Source: Butyriboletus loyo (lineage: Eukaryota; Basidiomycota; Agaricomycetes; Boletales; Boletaceae). Taken from it: a stretch of 30,286 bases of DNA. The position numbers and the translations under genes are program-made. Under the pieces are notes generated by a model, which was not told the DNA's origin, searched no databases, and was given only the letters and a program-made list of their open reading frames with translations. Each line of letters begins with the position of its first letter. Within the stretch, counting starts at the first letter, position 1. Where the stretch lies: contig JBBPSI010000274.1 of NCBI GenBank assembly GCA_038093515.1, positions 1 to 30,286 on the forward strand. Direction: 5' to 3'. This document shows positions 18,813-28,749 of this stretch, piece by piece.

Positions 18813-19071
18813 GTACTTAGACAAGTATGAACTCTAGCTAATTCTATGCATCTATCTTGTGCATTAGTAATCTAGCAATATACCCATCTCTTGCTGATAA
18901 AGCTGATAAGAGCCAGAAAGGTCTTGTCTGGTTGCCACCACTTGACATCTCACTGACACTTGCTTTGCAAGACACCTGATAGTGTCATTATGTGAGTCAG
19001 CTAGTTTCCTCATTAGGCTCAAGCCCCTATAAGTGCTTGCTTGCTAGTTTGTTGTGCACATCAGTGTAACA
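18813..19071 (+). repeat. Older LTR-beta, 3' part
   Basis: From GTACTTAGACAAGTATGAAC to CAGTGTAACA. It continues exactly the LTR-beta sequence interrupted at 5190 (joined, it reads ATACCAGTACTTAGACAAG, as in the copy at 27008). It is followed by CACTA (19072-19076), matching the CACTA beside the LTR start at 8850. Confidence 0.9.
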
Positions 19072-19384
19072 CACTATGGTTGTTGGCTGATTCATTCATT
19101 ATGCTTGTGTTTCATTTCTGAAGATCAGGATTTTACTTTCCAATGGCATTCACAAACTCACCACCATGCCTTGCAAATTAGATCAACTTCTCACCCAAGT
19201 CCTTCTAACTTACAAGAGGTTAATGAGTGTTCTAGGCCTACTCAAAGAGTTGAGCACCATTGTTATCACTCCTCTTCCTACTTTCCCACACTGCCAAATA
19301 TCCATTTTCACACTCCTTTTCCTCCACTGCCTTATATCCATTGTCACCCTTGCACTCCAAATAACTCAGTCGACATCAACCCTC

Positions 19385-20171
19385 TGTTACAGTTTTACCC
19401 CTAAGCGTACCCCGCCACTCGTTTTCCCATGCTCATGCGTTCCCGCCACCCCCGCTGTCCCACAATGCCGCCCATCACCCGCTCCTTAGTCGCCTAGTGG
19501 ATGTTATCCACTTCTCCGGTCGTTCTGCGAGTCTCAGTGACGCTATACTGAGATAGCCCCTGTCTCATCGCCCTGTCGGGCCAGACCCTTCAGTTGAGCT
19601 GTCGCGTCCCTTCTTATTTGACCAATGACATTGCTTGCATCACATGACTAGCACGTGATTAGATTACGACACGTATCCAAGGGCTCCGCCCTTCGCCCTG
19701 TGGGGCCAGCCTCATGGACATCATCACTTCTTGTTCAGCACTTCTCATTCGCTGACGATGTCGCCACCTTATCCGGAGCTTCGCTCCCTTGTTACCGGCA
19801 CTTTGCCGCTTCTCCATTCGCCACTATGACTCAGACAGACTCATAGCCCTTTGCCCTTTGCCGCCATGCACAGCTCGGTCTGTGCACGATACCCACCAGT
19901 ATATATACGAGTACTTAGAGAAGTACAGACTCTTTAGCTAATTCTACGCATCTACCAAGTGCATAGTAATCTAGCAATATACCCTTCTCTTGCCGATAAA
20001 GCCGATAAGAGTCTGCTCAATCTCGTCTGGTCGCCACCACTCAAGATCTCGCCGACACTTGCTTTGCAAGACACCCGATAGCGTCGTCTACGCGAGTCGG
20101 CTAGTTTCCTCATTAGGCTCGAGCCCCTATAAGTGCTCGCTTGCTAGCTATTGTGCGCTACCAGCGTAACA
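19385..20171 (+). repeat. Solo LTR-beta (787 bp)
   Basis: TGTTACAGTTTTACCCCTAA to CAGCGTAACA, with a CCCTC duplication (19380-19384, 20172-20176). It is the best preserved beta copy in the window and retains many CpGs; a TATATATA box lies near 19900. Confidence 0.96.
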
Positions 20172-20317
20172 CCCTCTCAATATTGACAACATTTTTGGAC
20201 ATGCACACCAACACTCTTATCCTCCACATCCTTCACACAATGACTTCATACACCAACTGCACCATCTCAGCAACACCCTCTCTAATGTATCCACTGTTGG
20301 AGATGTTGCAGAGCCTG

Positions 20318-20740
20318 TGTTACAATTTCCTACTCTTTCTTCTTTCACCCCTATGGACTACTGTTCACCCCTAGGGTACAACTCCTATTATTCGAACAGC
20401 TTAACCATTCCGCTTAGTCATCTTCATCCCTATTTGGACGCTATTTCCACTTCACTCTGGATCTTTCCAGAGTCATACCCCTTTTCCACATCTGACTCAT
20501 AATGACTCTTATGACCTGTTGTAGGCATGGTCTGTGCATGGGTCTCAGTAGTATAAATACCCAGCGCCTTGTACTTGTACAAACTATCTAGTTCTATGCA
20601 ATCTACTTGCTAGCAGCTAGCTCCCTTCCAGACTCTTAGTGCCAGCACTAAGATGTAGTCTGAGACTTAGCTTCCAAGAGTCCTGTGGCTACTCAAGAGT
20701 GCCACCTGAGAGTCTAGTTGTTAGTGCCACAAGTGTAACA
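20318..20740 (+). repeat. Solo LTR-gamma (423 bp)
   Basis: TGTTACAATTTCC to CAAGTGTAACA, with a GCCTG duplication (20313-20317, 20741-20745). It contains CTATCTAGTTCTATGCAATC and CAGACTCTTAGTG, which are hallmarks of the gamma family. Confidence 0.94.
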
Positions 20741-20937
20741 GCCTGGTTCCACAGCAGGACCCTCTTCCCCTTGTCATTGGACCCAGTCCATTCTACATCC
20801 CTGGTTACCAAATGCTTCCACTAGCAAACCACCTTTCTGTTACAATTCATTCTTTTCTTTACTACTTAAGCATATCTCATGATAGCTTATCCCTTAGCCA
20901 ATCTAACTCAGAACCTTCTTCTTCTTCATAGACAACA

Positions 20938-21434
20938 AGATCCAACTCTCAATTTGTCACTTCCCATTCAAGGTTGTTATCTGGAATGTTCCATGACCTT
21001 CTATTGTAAGACCTTCCTTCAGCCAATGGCAATTCTCCTCCATATTGTATGATAGTCACCTTTCCTTTTCTATTCTTGGTGCATGCATATGTCAGTTACT
21101 ATAAAGTGGTGAGACTTAGCTACCATGTATGCTAAGCTAGATCTACTTGGAATCCCAGTCAATATCCTCATCCTCTCATCTCTTGTAGCAAGTTGTCTTC
21201 CTTCACAAGAACACCAGATAAATCCTTCACTTGAAAGGTTAGACTTGATGTCTAGAAGAACTATTGAGTTCCAGAACTACATCCAAGTCTACACTCGTAC
21301 TTACCCAGTCCAAGTATAACACTTCCTATGGGATTGTAATTGCTGTGGACTGTGGAATCTGATGCCATCCTGAAGGTGTTACCATGGTCCCTGGCCAGAT
21401 GGAACCAATGGCCTTGTCAGTCATCAAGCTGAAA
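20938..21434 (+). other. Coding-like debris with no assigned gene
   Basis: Short plus-strand stretches look protein-like (ILLHIV region near 21030; LDLLGIPVNILILSSLVAS at 21134; GVTMVPGQMEPMALSVIKL at 21377) but lie in different frames with stops between. They may continue the broken sequence at 19077-20937, with introns or decay. No family was recognised. Confidence 0.25.
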
Positions 21435-21704
21435 CTAGAGATCCTGGGATTCCTCCATCAGGAAGAAGAAGAGGTGAACACCAATGACATCAACAATGTG
21501 AGTGAACTGAACCAGATCTATAATGATTTGGTTGTAAATACTTCTGAGATTTATACCCACAGAATCACTTCCAAAGTTCAGATCTGATCCTTGAAAGTAG
21601 GTCTCCTCAAGCCCATCAATTGGGTCGATGAAAATGGCATCCACCATATTAAAAGGATCTTCAGTATACAAACTCATTCCTTCCTGCACAAATCCCTCTG
21701 TTCA
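21435..21704 (-). CDS. Small acidic unknown protein or exon
   Basis: The minus-strand frame GFVQEGMSLYTEDPFNMVDA, then IDGLEETYFQGSDLNFGSDS, is open for about 85 codons. A possible 3' splice site (TTGAACAG) precedes it at about 21705. It is acidic and glycine/aspartate-rich. The opposite strand carries an overlapping open frame (21384-21587), so the coding strand is uncertain. It ends next to the left arm of the large inverted repeat. It may be an exon of a host gene; no function can be assigned. Confidence 0.25.
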
Positions 21705-21721
21705 ATATTTGAGAATACTGG

Positions 21722-22308
21722 TGAATGATGCAAGATGAGACTGAGAGTGAAGAACCCTGCTACAGGAAGAACTCAATCCAATCAAAAGCAAAGAAATAAA
21801 GAAAAGGGTGTGATATGATCGACCCCAAAGAGAAGTAGAGAGGAAACAAAGAGAGGAACACCAGGGAAGGTCGTTTCCACTGATGCCTACACAGAAAACC
21901 TGTAATTCTGGACTTCCTCTGCTGTGGAATGGACTGGAGAGAAAATGGAAATGCAAGAAGATGGATGGAATCCATTGGCTATAGCTTGAAGATTGAAGGA
22001 TGAGAATGGGGGGTGACTAGATGATCACACAGAGAGGCAGGAGAGTCGAAAAGTAGTATTTTAGGTCATAGTTACAACCTTTTTATAGTCTGGGCATTTC
22101 CCAAGACTTGAAACACTAAGGATAAGTGAAAACTAAGTAGAAACATCAAGGGAATCATTGACAGAATGTATATAATCATAGCAGTTGTCATGGAAGTCAA
22201 TTGGATATAATAAGTATAAGATCAAATAGAAAGGAACCTACCTGTGAACACTTTCTGGACACACAGAACCTTGACATGGAATCTTGATGACCATGGAAAT
22301 ATCAGAAT
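21722..22308 (-). repeat. Left arm of a large inverted repeat (about 590 bp)
   Basis: TGAATGATGCAAGATGAGAC to GGAAATATCAGAAT. Read in reverse it matches 23335-23922 over the whole length with scattered substitutions and small indels. No clear flanking duplication is seen (CTGG against ACAT outside). The frames at 21702-21975 lie within this arm and are mirrored in the other arm. Confidence 0.85.
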
Positions 22309-22425
22309 AGAATGGAACCTGGCAAGGAATGTGGAAGGAAGTAAGGAGAGTTGCAAAGTGATGGTTTGTGATGCATGTAGGTGCTGAATTGCCTGAAAGG
22401 GGAGTGACTGTGACCTAGAGAATAT

Positions 22426-23337
22426 GTGTTTGCTACACTGGTTTTCCTCTCACCTCACCCTTCTATGACACCACCCCTGATGTTCTACTTCACAATCACA
22501 GGTTTGAAAATTTTCTATCACTCTCATTATCCCTTCCTTAGGGAAATGAAGGAACATCTAGCCAGCTTCTACAATCAGTCATCTTCCTTTCAAGGTCATG
22601 ACAATGACACACTCTGGAACATGGCTCTTGCTGCACAAGACCCAGAACTGATTAATAAACACTATTTTTCAGTTAACAATCATGGGCACGTTGGAGCCTA
22701 TGATTCTTCCAGGCAACCTGCAGAGTTCTTTGAAGTTGATGAAGGACATTTTAGAAACTGGGATGTACCAATGTGATGGAGTTGGAACAAAGTACAGGAT
22801 GGGATCTGGAGGGCTAAGTTTCATGAAATCAACCCTTTCTTCCAATGTAATTGCCTTGAAATTGAGGCCTCAAACCATCTGTTCAAAGTTGCTCACAAAC
22901 TCACTGCAGAGCAACAAGACATTGCTGATGATATCTCCCACAATGTCCAACACCTCTTGGAGAACTCCAGAGGGATCTTCAAAACTGTCAAGAATCAGAT
23001 TTTGACAATTGTCAAGAATACTGGGAGACTGGAGTTGGAGCTGAATGATGAGGAAGAAGCTGAAGTCCTTCTGAACATTGAGTTCTGGGAAGAATTTTGC
23101 CTCCTCATTACAAATGTCAACCTAGCTGACTTCATGCCACATGAGACCTTAAGGTCATCAGTCCAATCAGGTCCTCTGTACATCAGAGATGTCAGACTAA
23201 GGCATGGTGTAGAGAACATATATCCTCTAGGTCACAATCACTCCTCCTTCAGGCTATTCAGCACTCACATGCATTGCAAACAATCACTTCACAACTCTCC
23301 TCACTTCTTTCCCTCTTCCTCATCAAGTTCTGATTGA
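22426..23337 (+). pseudogene. Unknown protein encoded between the inverted-repeat arms
   Basis: One plus-strand frame spans about 300 codons with a single TGA (22774-22776), probably a decayed CGA or TGG codon. It reads FLREMKEHLASFYNQSSSF, NMALAAQDPELINKHYF, GHFRNWDVPM, then WSWNKVQDGIWRAKFHEINP, HKLTAEQQDIADDISHNVQH and LELELNDEEEAEVLLNIEFW, and ends SSSSSSD. The second half is acidic and probably helical. The stop falls exactly at the inner edge of the right arm. The true start is uncertain; an alternative frame near 22460 also looks coding, so an intron or frameshift is possible. No family was recognised. It could be a captured host gene or the element's own protein. Confidence 0.4.
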
Positions 23338-23922
23338 TTCTGATATTTCCATGGTCATCAAGGTTTTGTGTCAAGATTCCATGTGTCCAGAAAGTGTTCA
23401 CAGGTAGGTTCCTTTCTATTTGATCTCATACCTATTATATCTGATTGACTTCTATGACAACTGCTATGATTATATACATTCTGTCAATGATTTCCTTGAT
23501 GTTTCTACTTAGTTTTCACTTATCCTTAGTGTTTCAAGTCTTGGGAAATGCCCAGACAATAAAAAGGTTGTAACTACAACCTAAAAGACCACTTTTTGAC
23601 TCTCCTGCCCCTCTGTGCAATCATCTAGTCACCCACTGTCCTTGTTCCTTGATCTCAAGCCATAGCCAACAAATTCCATCCAACCTCTCACATTTCCTTG
23701 TCCTCTCCAGTCCATTCCACAGTGGAGGAAGTCCAGAATTATGGGTTTTCTGTATAGACATCAGTGGAAATGACCTTCCCTGGTGTTCCTCTCTTTGTTT
23801 CCTCTCTACTTCTCTTTGGGGTCGATCATATCACACCCTTTTCTTTATTTCTTTGCTTTTGATTGGATTGAGTTCTTCCTGTAGCAGGGTTCTTCACTCT
23901 CAGTCCCATCTAGCATCATTCA
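23335..23922 (+). repeat. Right arm of the large inverted repeat (about 590 bp)
   Basis: Starts ATTCTGATATTTCCATGGTC and ends GCATCATTCA, the mirror of 21722-22308. It includes an AATAAAAAGGTTGTAAC segment where the left arm has a TATAAAAAGG-like box. The distance between arms is about 1.03 kb. Confidence 0.85.
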
Positions 23923-23953
23923 ACATGTGATATAGAATGGATTAGCACCTGTG

Positions 23954-25340
23954 GTGGACAGTTTTTTGACTTTAAGTTTTGATCACATATGTATATTAGA
24001 CTCTAGATGCTGTAATATCATTACATACATCCATAAAGGGTCCTATTATGTCACCTTTATGTTACTGAGTGTCAGCCAACATATATAAACCCCATCCTCC
24101 TATGTTTATTTTCTCACCATTACCATGAAATCCATTTCCACCTTTCTTGGCCTTTCAACTAGGAAGATTGCCTCCCAGACTGGCCTAGGGAAGCTTACAG
24201 TGGCCCAGATTCTTCAGGAAATCCAACCAGAGAGGCCTAGGCTTCATGGTAGTTGCCCTTCAAAGCTTTCTGCAACCAACAAGAGAGCTATTGTTTAGCA
24301 AATCATAACTGGCAAGGCCAAAAATGCTGTCCAAGCTGCTCAATCTATCAATTCTATTGTTGACTCTCCTGTCTCCTCACAGACAGTGAGTAATACCCTC
24401 AAGGAGGCCTCATTGAAAGCTGTGGCAAAGAAAAAGAAACCTCTTCTCTCAGTCAATCATAGGAAAAGAAAATTGGGCTTTGCTCTCAAGTATCAGCATT
24501 GGACTGTGGAGGACTGAAAGATAGTTATATGGTCATATGAGACCAAAATCAACAGAATTGGGTCAGATGGCCAAGAGTATGTGTGGAAAAAGAAGGGACA
24601 AGGGCTAATTGCTAGAGATGTCAAAGGTACAGTCAAGTTTGGAGCAGGTTCACTAATGGTGTGGAGGTGGATTGGGTAGAATGGTGTAGGGATTTTGAGT
24701 GAGGTTGAGGGAAGGATGGATGCTGAACAATATGTGGCCATTTGGAGCAAAGATTGCTTCAAAGCATGGAGGAATCTGGAATTCCAGAAGATGACATTAT
24801 CTTTCAACAAGATAATGACCCCAAGCATACCTCTAGAAGAGCCCAAAGATGGTTTGAGGAGCAGGGGATCAAGCTTCTGGATTGGCCTGCACAATCTCCA
24901 GACCTCAAGCCCATTGAACACACTTGGAATCACCTCAAAAGATGTCTCTCAGCTTATAATAGTGCTCCTACAGGAATTCATCAATTATGGGAAAGGGTGG
25001 TGGTAGAGTAGGGGAATATTTCTGTGGAACAGTGTCACAAATAGATAGAAAGCATGCCTAGAAGAGTTGAAGCAGTTATCAAGGCCAAGAGAGCTCATAC
25101 CAAATACTAGATAGTTGGATTTTTGTAAAGTCAAACAACTGTCCACATGACCTGTCATTTTAAAATAGCTGACATTCCATCAAACCTTATCCATATTACC
25201 TAATTCCGGGGCCAATAGAAGGCCAAGGGCGGGTACCTTATTTCATACACCCACCACCTAGGGTTAGGATCAGTGGTTATTGCATTGAGTGATATTTAAT
25301 GTAAAACATGCAAACATGTGGACAGTTTTTTGAGCTACTG
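23954..25340 (+). mobile_element. Tc1/mariner element, family Tc1-A, copy 2 (5' end lost)
   Basis: The 3' module 25131-25340 is complete (inner TCAAACAACTGTCCACATG, outer reverse copy at 25315-25333) and is followed by TA, which interrupts element 3's RNase H. The 5' side begins only at the inner motif GGACAGTTTTTTGAC; its outer module is missing. It is transposase-bearing but decayed. Confidence 0.88.
24125..25110 (+). pseudogene. Broken Tc1/mariner transposase (Tc1-A copy 2)
   Basis: MKSISTFLGLSTRKIASQTG (helix-turn-helix, missing a few residues relative to copy 1), then KAKNAVQAAQSINSIV and HWTVED-stop-KIVIWSYET, where the first catalytic Asp region reads SYET instead of SDET. A frameshift near 24740 leads to IIFQQDNDPKHTSRRAQRWF (second Asp) and SPDLKPIEHTWNHLKR (Glu), then ESMPRRVEAVIKAKRAHTKY. 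There are at least four in-frame stops. It is the best-preserved guide to the Tc1-A protein but is inactive. Confidence 0.9.
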
Positions 25341-25342
25341 TA

Positions 25343-27003
25343 AATAGTGGTGACAATCTTTTAGAGCTTGGATTACAGCTAATAGTTCTTTGTCATAAAT
25401 CAGATAATTTCTTTCTGCAGCATTGAATGAGGGCAAAAGGAATATGCAAGGCTGCCATTAATTGTCTGATCCTTTTATGGAAAGAACAGCTCCTATTGCT
25501 ATATCCAAAGTGTTTGTTTTTACCCTCATCTCCTTTTCCCGATCTGGGTAGGCTAAAAGCACCACTGTCATAAACTTCTTCTTCAGCATATCAAATGCTG
25601 ATTGTTCTTCTTTATTCCATTTGAAATGAGTGTCCTTCTTTGTCAAGTTATTGAGAGGGTGAGCTATCTCCAAGAAGCCCTTGATAAATCTTCTATAGCA
25701 GTTAAATAACCCAAGAAACACATGAACTTGTTTAAGATGAGTGAGGGCTGGCCAATCATGGATGGCATCTGTTTTCTTGGTCTGCATCTGAACTCCATCC
25801 TTGGAAACTACCATACCAAAAAAGTCTACTTTGCATATGTATCAGAAGAGAAGACACATTTTTCTGGTTTTACAAATAAACCATTGTCCCTAAGGCATTG
25901 GAGGACTTCTTTTACAATAGCCTCATGTTCCACCTTAGTTCTCCCTTTCATAAATATCATAATATCATCAATGTAAATATTGATGACAGCATACATGTCA
26001 TTAAATATATTGTTCATCATATCTTGAAAAGTAGGAGGAGAATTGGTTAGCATGAAATACATAACAGTAGGTTCATAAGCCCCAACAGGCATTATGAAAG
26101 TGGATTTCCATTCAAATTTCCTTCTTTGATACAAATATTATTGAAACCCCAATGAAGATCCAGTGCAGTAAAGATATTGGCACCTTGAAGCCTATCAATC
26201 AACTGCAGGATAAGAGGTAACAGATACACATTTTTAACGGCTTCATCATTTAAATAACAATAGTCCATAACCAGATGTTTGTCACCAGTCTTTTTAGCAA
26301 TAAAGGAAATGGGGCCATCTGAGGGGACTTAGATGGTCTTATGTAACCCTTTTTTAATTCTTGATCAACAAAGTTTCTGATTTGTTTCTGTTCTTCTTTG
26401 GACATTGGAATAACCTGACCCTTTTTCAGAATGAAATCAGGTTTGAGATCTATTGCATAATCCCAAGGCTTGTGCTCAGGCATCCTCACTGCTTTGTCCT
26501 CAGAAAACACATCCAAATAATCATGGTAAGAACTGGGTACCTTTTTGGCTACTCCAGGCTCAATGGTACAACAACTAGTAATGTGGGAAGAATGAATAGT
26601 GTCCACAATTACTTTACAATATGGGGAACAATTTTTGAAAGAAATTTGTTTGTTACACCAGTCAATTTCCAGATTGTGGCATGCAAACCAATCATAACCA
26701 ATAATCATTTGATGGGAACCCAAGAGGGAAACATAAGCCTCAATGGATTCATAGTGCCCATCAATTTCCATAAAAAGAGAAGCTTCATGTGTGATTCCTC
26801 CAATAGCTCCTTTAAAGCCATCCACATTAATAACTTCCATAGAAGATGATAATGGAATAAGATTGATTTTGTGAGTGTCACAAGACTTTTTGTCAATGAA
26901 GGTATTGACTGCTCCCATATCCAGCAAAGCCTTAAGTGAATGAGTTTGCCAAGTAGCATTTGACTGGTATGTAATTGTAACCAATGGAGAGTAGTTGCCA
27001 CCA
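25343..27003 (-). pseudogene. pol: Element 3 Pol: protease, RT and part of RNase H (broken)
   Basis: Minus strand. Protease region ALLDMGAVNTFID (the catalytic DS/TG is degraded to DMG) to MIIGYDWFACHNLEIDW. RT then begins (DYLDVFSEDKAVRMPEHKPW, KKGYIRPSKSP). After stops and frameshifts near 26330-26135 come FIMPVGAYEPTVMYFMLTNS, INIYIDDIMIF (YIDD intact), FLGLFNCYRRFIKGFLEIAH and RNase H, cut in its HHYL motif by Tc1-A copy 2. The protein is closely related to element 2. Upstream it abuts a truncated LTR-beta at 27003, so the Pol leader and the end of gag are deleted. Confidence 0.9.
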
Positions 27004-27273
27004 TATGTATACCCAGTACTTAGACAAGTACAGACTCTCTAGCTAATTCTATGCATACATCTTGTGCATAGCAATCTAGCCTATACCCCATCTCTGCTGA
27101 TAGAGCCAATAAGAGCCTGCTTGGTCTTGTCTAGTGTCACCTAGCTGATACCTCATTGACACTTGTTCTGCAGAAGCCTGACAGTGTCATTACACAAGTC
27201 AGCCACTACCCAATTAGGTTCGAGCCCATATTGAGTGCACACTAGCTAGCTTGTTGTGCACATCAGCATAACA
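27004..27273 (+). repeat. 3' half of an LTR-beta between element 3 gag and pol
   Basis: TATGTATACCCAGTACTTAG to CATCAGCATAACA matches LTR-beta from its TATA region to its end. The first 500 or so bases are missing and no target duplication is visible on the left, so this is a deletion junction. Confidence 0.85.
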
Positions 27274-28078
27274 GGATGTGCCCAATGCCTCCACACCCAA
27301 AACAAGTCCTTGTTTCCTTTTTGGTATCTAAGACACCAATGTCCATCAGTGCCCCTCTACTGGGCTGCATTCCTACAGCAGTGTGATGGGAAGGTGGTTG
27401 ATTATGAGCTGGGTAGCTCTGAGGAGGTTGCTGGTTTTGAAATGGCCTGTATTGAAATCTGGCCTGACTTCCAATTCCTCTTTCAGAGTACATTTCTCAA
27501 ATGCACAACCCACCTTTTGGTACTTGTCTATTAATAGATCTAGGTCCTCCATGACCTCCTTCTTAACTGACAGAAACACCTGCTTGTATATTTTAACTGC
27601 CTGTTTGAGCAGCTCAATTGTGTGGCCTGGCTCAGCCTCTGATTGTTTGTAAAGCACCCTAAAGCACTCCAAAAAGATATCAATGGACAAGCAACCTTGT
27701 TGTAGAGCACAAAGCCTTTTCAGGGCCTCATGCAAGAGTATGTATGTTGATCTGGAAGTGATTGTGGATCCTTTTCTGAAGACTTTTCCAAGTGGGCCAG
27801 GCTAGGTCATCCCTGGTACCTTGTGACATATAACTAGTATCTATCCATCTTTCTTCACCTTCCATGAAATCTTTCAGGCACAATTGTGAGAAGTCTGCTC
27901 CTTGTCTCTTTATGCTGCTAAAAACCACAACTGTGCAAACTTTGTCAGTTTTCCACTTCTGGACCAACACCCAGACTTTTAATGAAGCCCACCAATGGTG
28001 AAACTTCACCCTATTTCTGTTCCATTTTCCTGGATTGGCAAATTTCTTTGAAACATTATCCTCTTTTTCCCTGTTAAA
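27274..28078 (-). pseudogene. gag: Element 3 Gag (broken)
   Basis: Minus-strand remains homologous to the intact Gag at 435-1640: KEDNVSKKFANPGKW, KFHHWWASLKVWVLVQKWKT, KSLQKRIHNHFQIN, then a frameshift, LKRLCALQQGCLSIDIFLEC, another frameshift, RGIGSQARFQYRPFQNQQPP and a partial zinc knuckle CFGCGGIGHIL. The N-terminal end is cut by LTR-gamma at 28079 and the C-terminal end by the LTR-beta fragment. It needs at least two frame changes. Confidence 0.87.
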
Positions 28079-28528
28079 TGTTACAGTTGGCAGCTATTTT
28101 CCCCTCTTGTGTGGACTACTGCGAGCCCAATGGCTATGCTTCCATGCTGAAGTATTACTTACCACTACTGACTACACTTTGCTTAGTCATTATGTTCTTC
28201 TTTTGGATGCTGTCTCTTTCCTACTCCAGAAGCTTCTAGAATATGTTTTCAATTTTGTCCTTTTGACTCATCTTGACTCATACTGACTCTTGATGACTCA
28301 TGTGACCCGATCAGGCCCTGGTCTATGCTCAGATCCCCTTAGTGCAAATACTGGTGCCTTGTATTGTAAAACCCTATCTAGTTCTACACAATTCATTGCT
28401 AGCAGCTAGCTTCCTTCCAGACTCTTAGTGTGAGCACTAAGGCATAGTCTGAGACTTCGCTTCAAAGAGTCCTGTGGCTACTTGAGAGTGCCACCTTGAG
28501 TCTAGTTGTTAGTCCCACAAGTGTAACA
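28079..28528 (+). repeat. LTR-gamma (450 bp) without matching flanks
   Basis: TGTTACAGTTGGCAGC to CAAGTGTAACA. The left flank TTAAA lies in element 3 gag and the right flank AAGAT leads into a Tc1-A end, so the two sides do not form a target duplication. Loss of the right flank by deletion or inter-element recombination is likely. Confidence 0.85.
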
Positions 28529-28537
28529 AAGATGTCA

Positions 28538-28747
28538 TCAAAAAACTGTCTGCATGACCTGTCACTTTAAAATAGCTGATGCTCCATCAAACCTTATCCA
28601 TATTACCTGATTTCTGGGCCAATAGAAGGCCAAGAGCAGGTACCCTATTCCATACACCCACCACCTAGGGTTAGGATCAGGGGTTATTGCATTGAGTGAT
28701 ATTTAATGTAAAACATGCAAACATGCAGACAGTTTTTTGAGCCACTG
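28538..28747. repeat. Isolated Tc1-A terminal module (210 bp)
   Basis: TCAAAAAACTGTCTGCATG at 28538-28556 and its reverse copy at 28722-28740, then GCCACTG and TA. No transposase sequence is attached. The left edge falls within three bases of the inner motif. Confidence 0.8.
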
Positions 28748-28749
28748 TA

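Larger units (their letters stand above)
19077..20937 (+). pseudogene. Unknown coding-like sequence broken by two solo LTRs
   Basis: A His/Pro/Ser-rich frame (EDQDFTFQWHSQTHHHAL, then HCYHSSSYFPTLPNIHFHTP) is open to the LTR-beta at 19385. It resumes in the same frame at 20172 (NIDNIFGHAHQHSYPPHPSH, NTLSNVSTVGDVAEP). After LTR-gamma (20318-20740) a coding-like frame continues one step away (PQQDPLPLVIGPSPFYIPGY) to a stop near 20930. Recovering a reading frame after removal of an LTR and one TSD supports real ancestral coding. No family was recognised. It could be a host gene or an older transposon gene. Confidence 0.45.

Noticed and set aside
21702..21975. Hydrophobic frames (mirrored at 23649-23930)
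   Set aside because: They lie in the inverted-repeat arms with no independent sign of coding, and the frames differ in length between the two arms.
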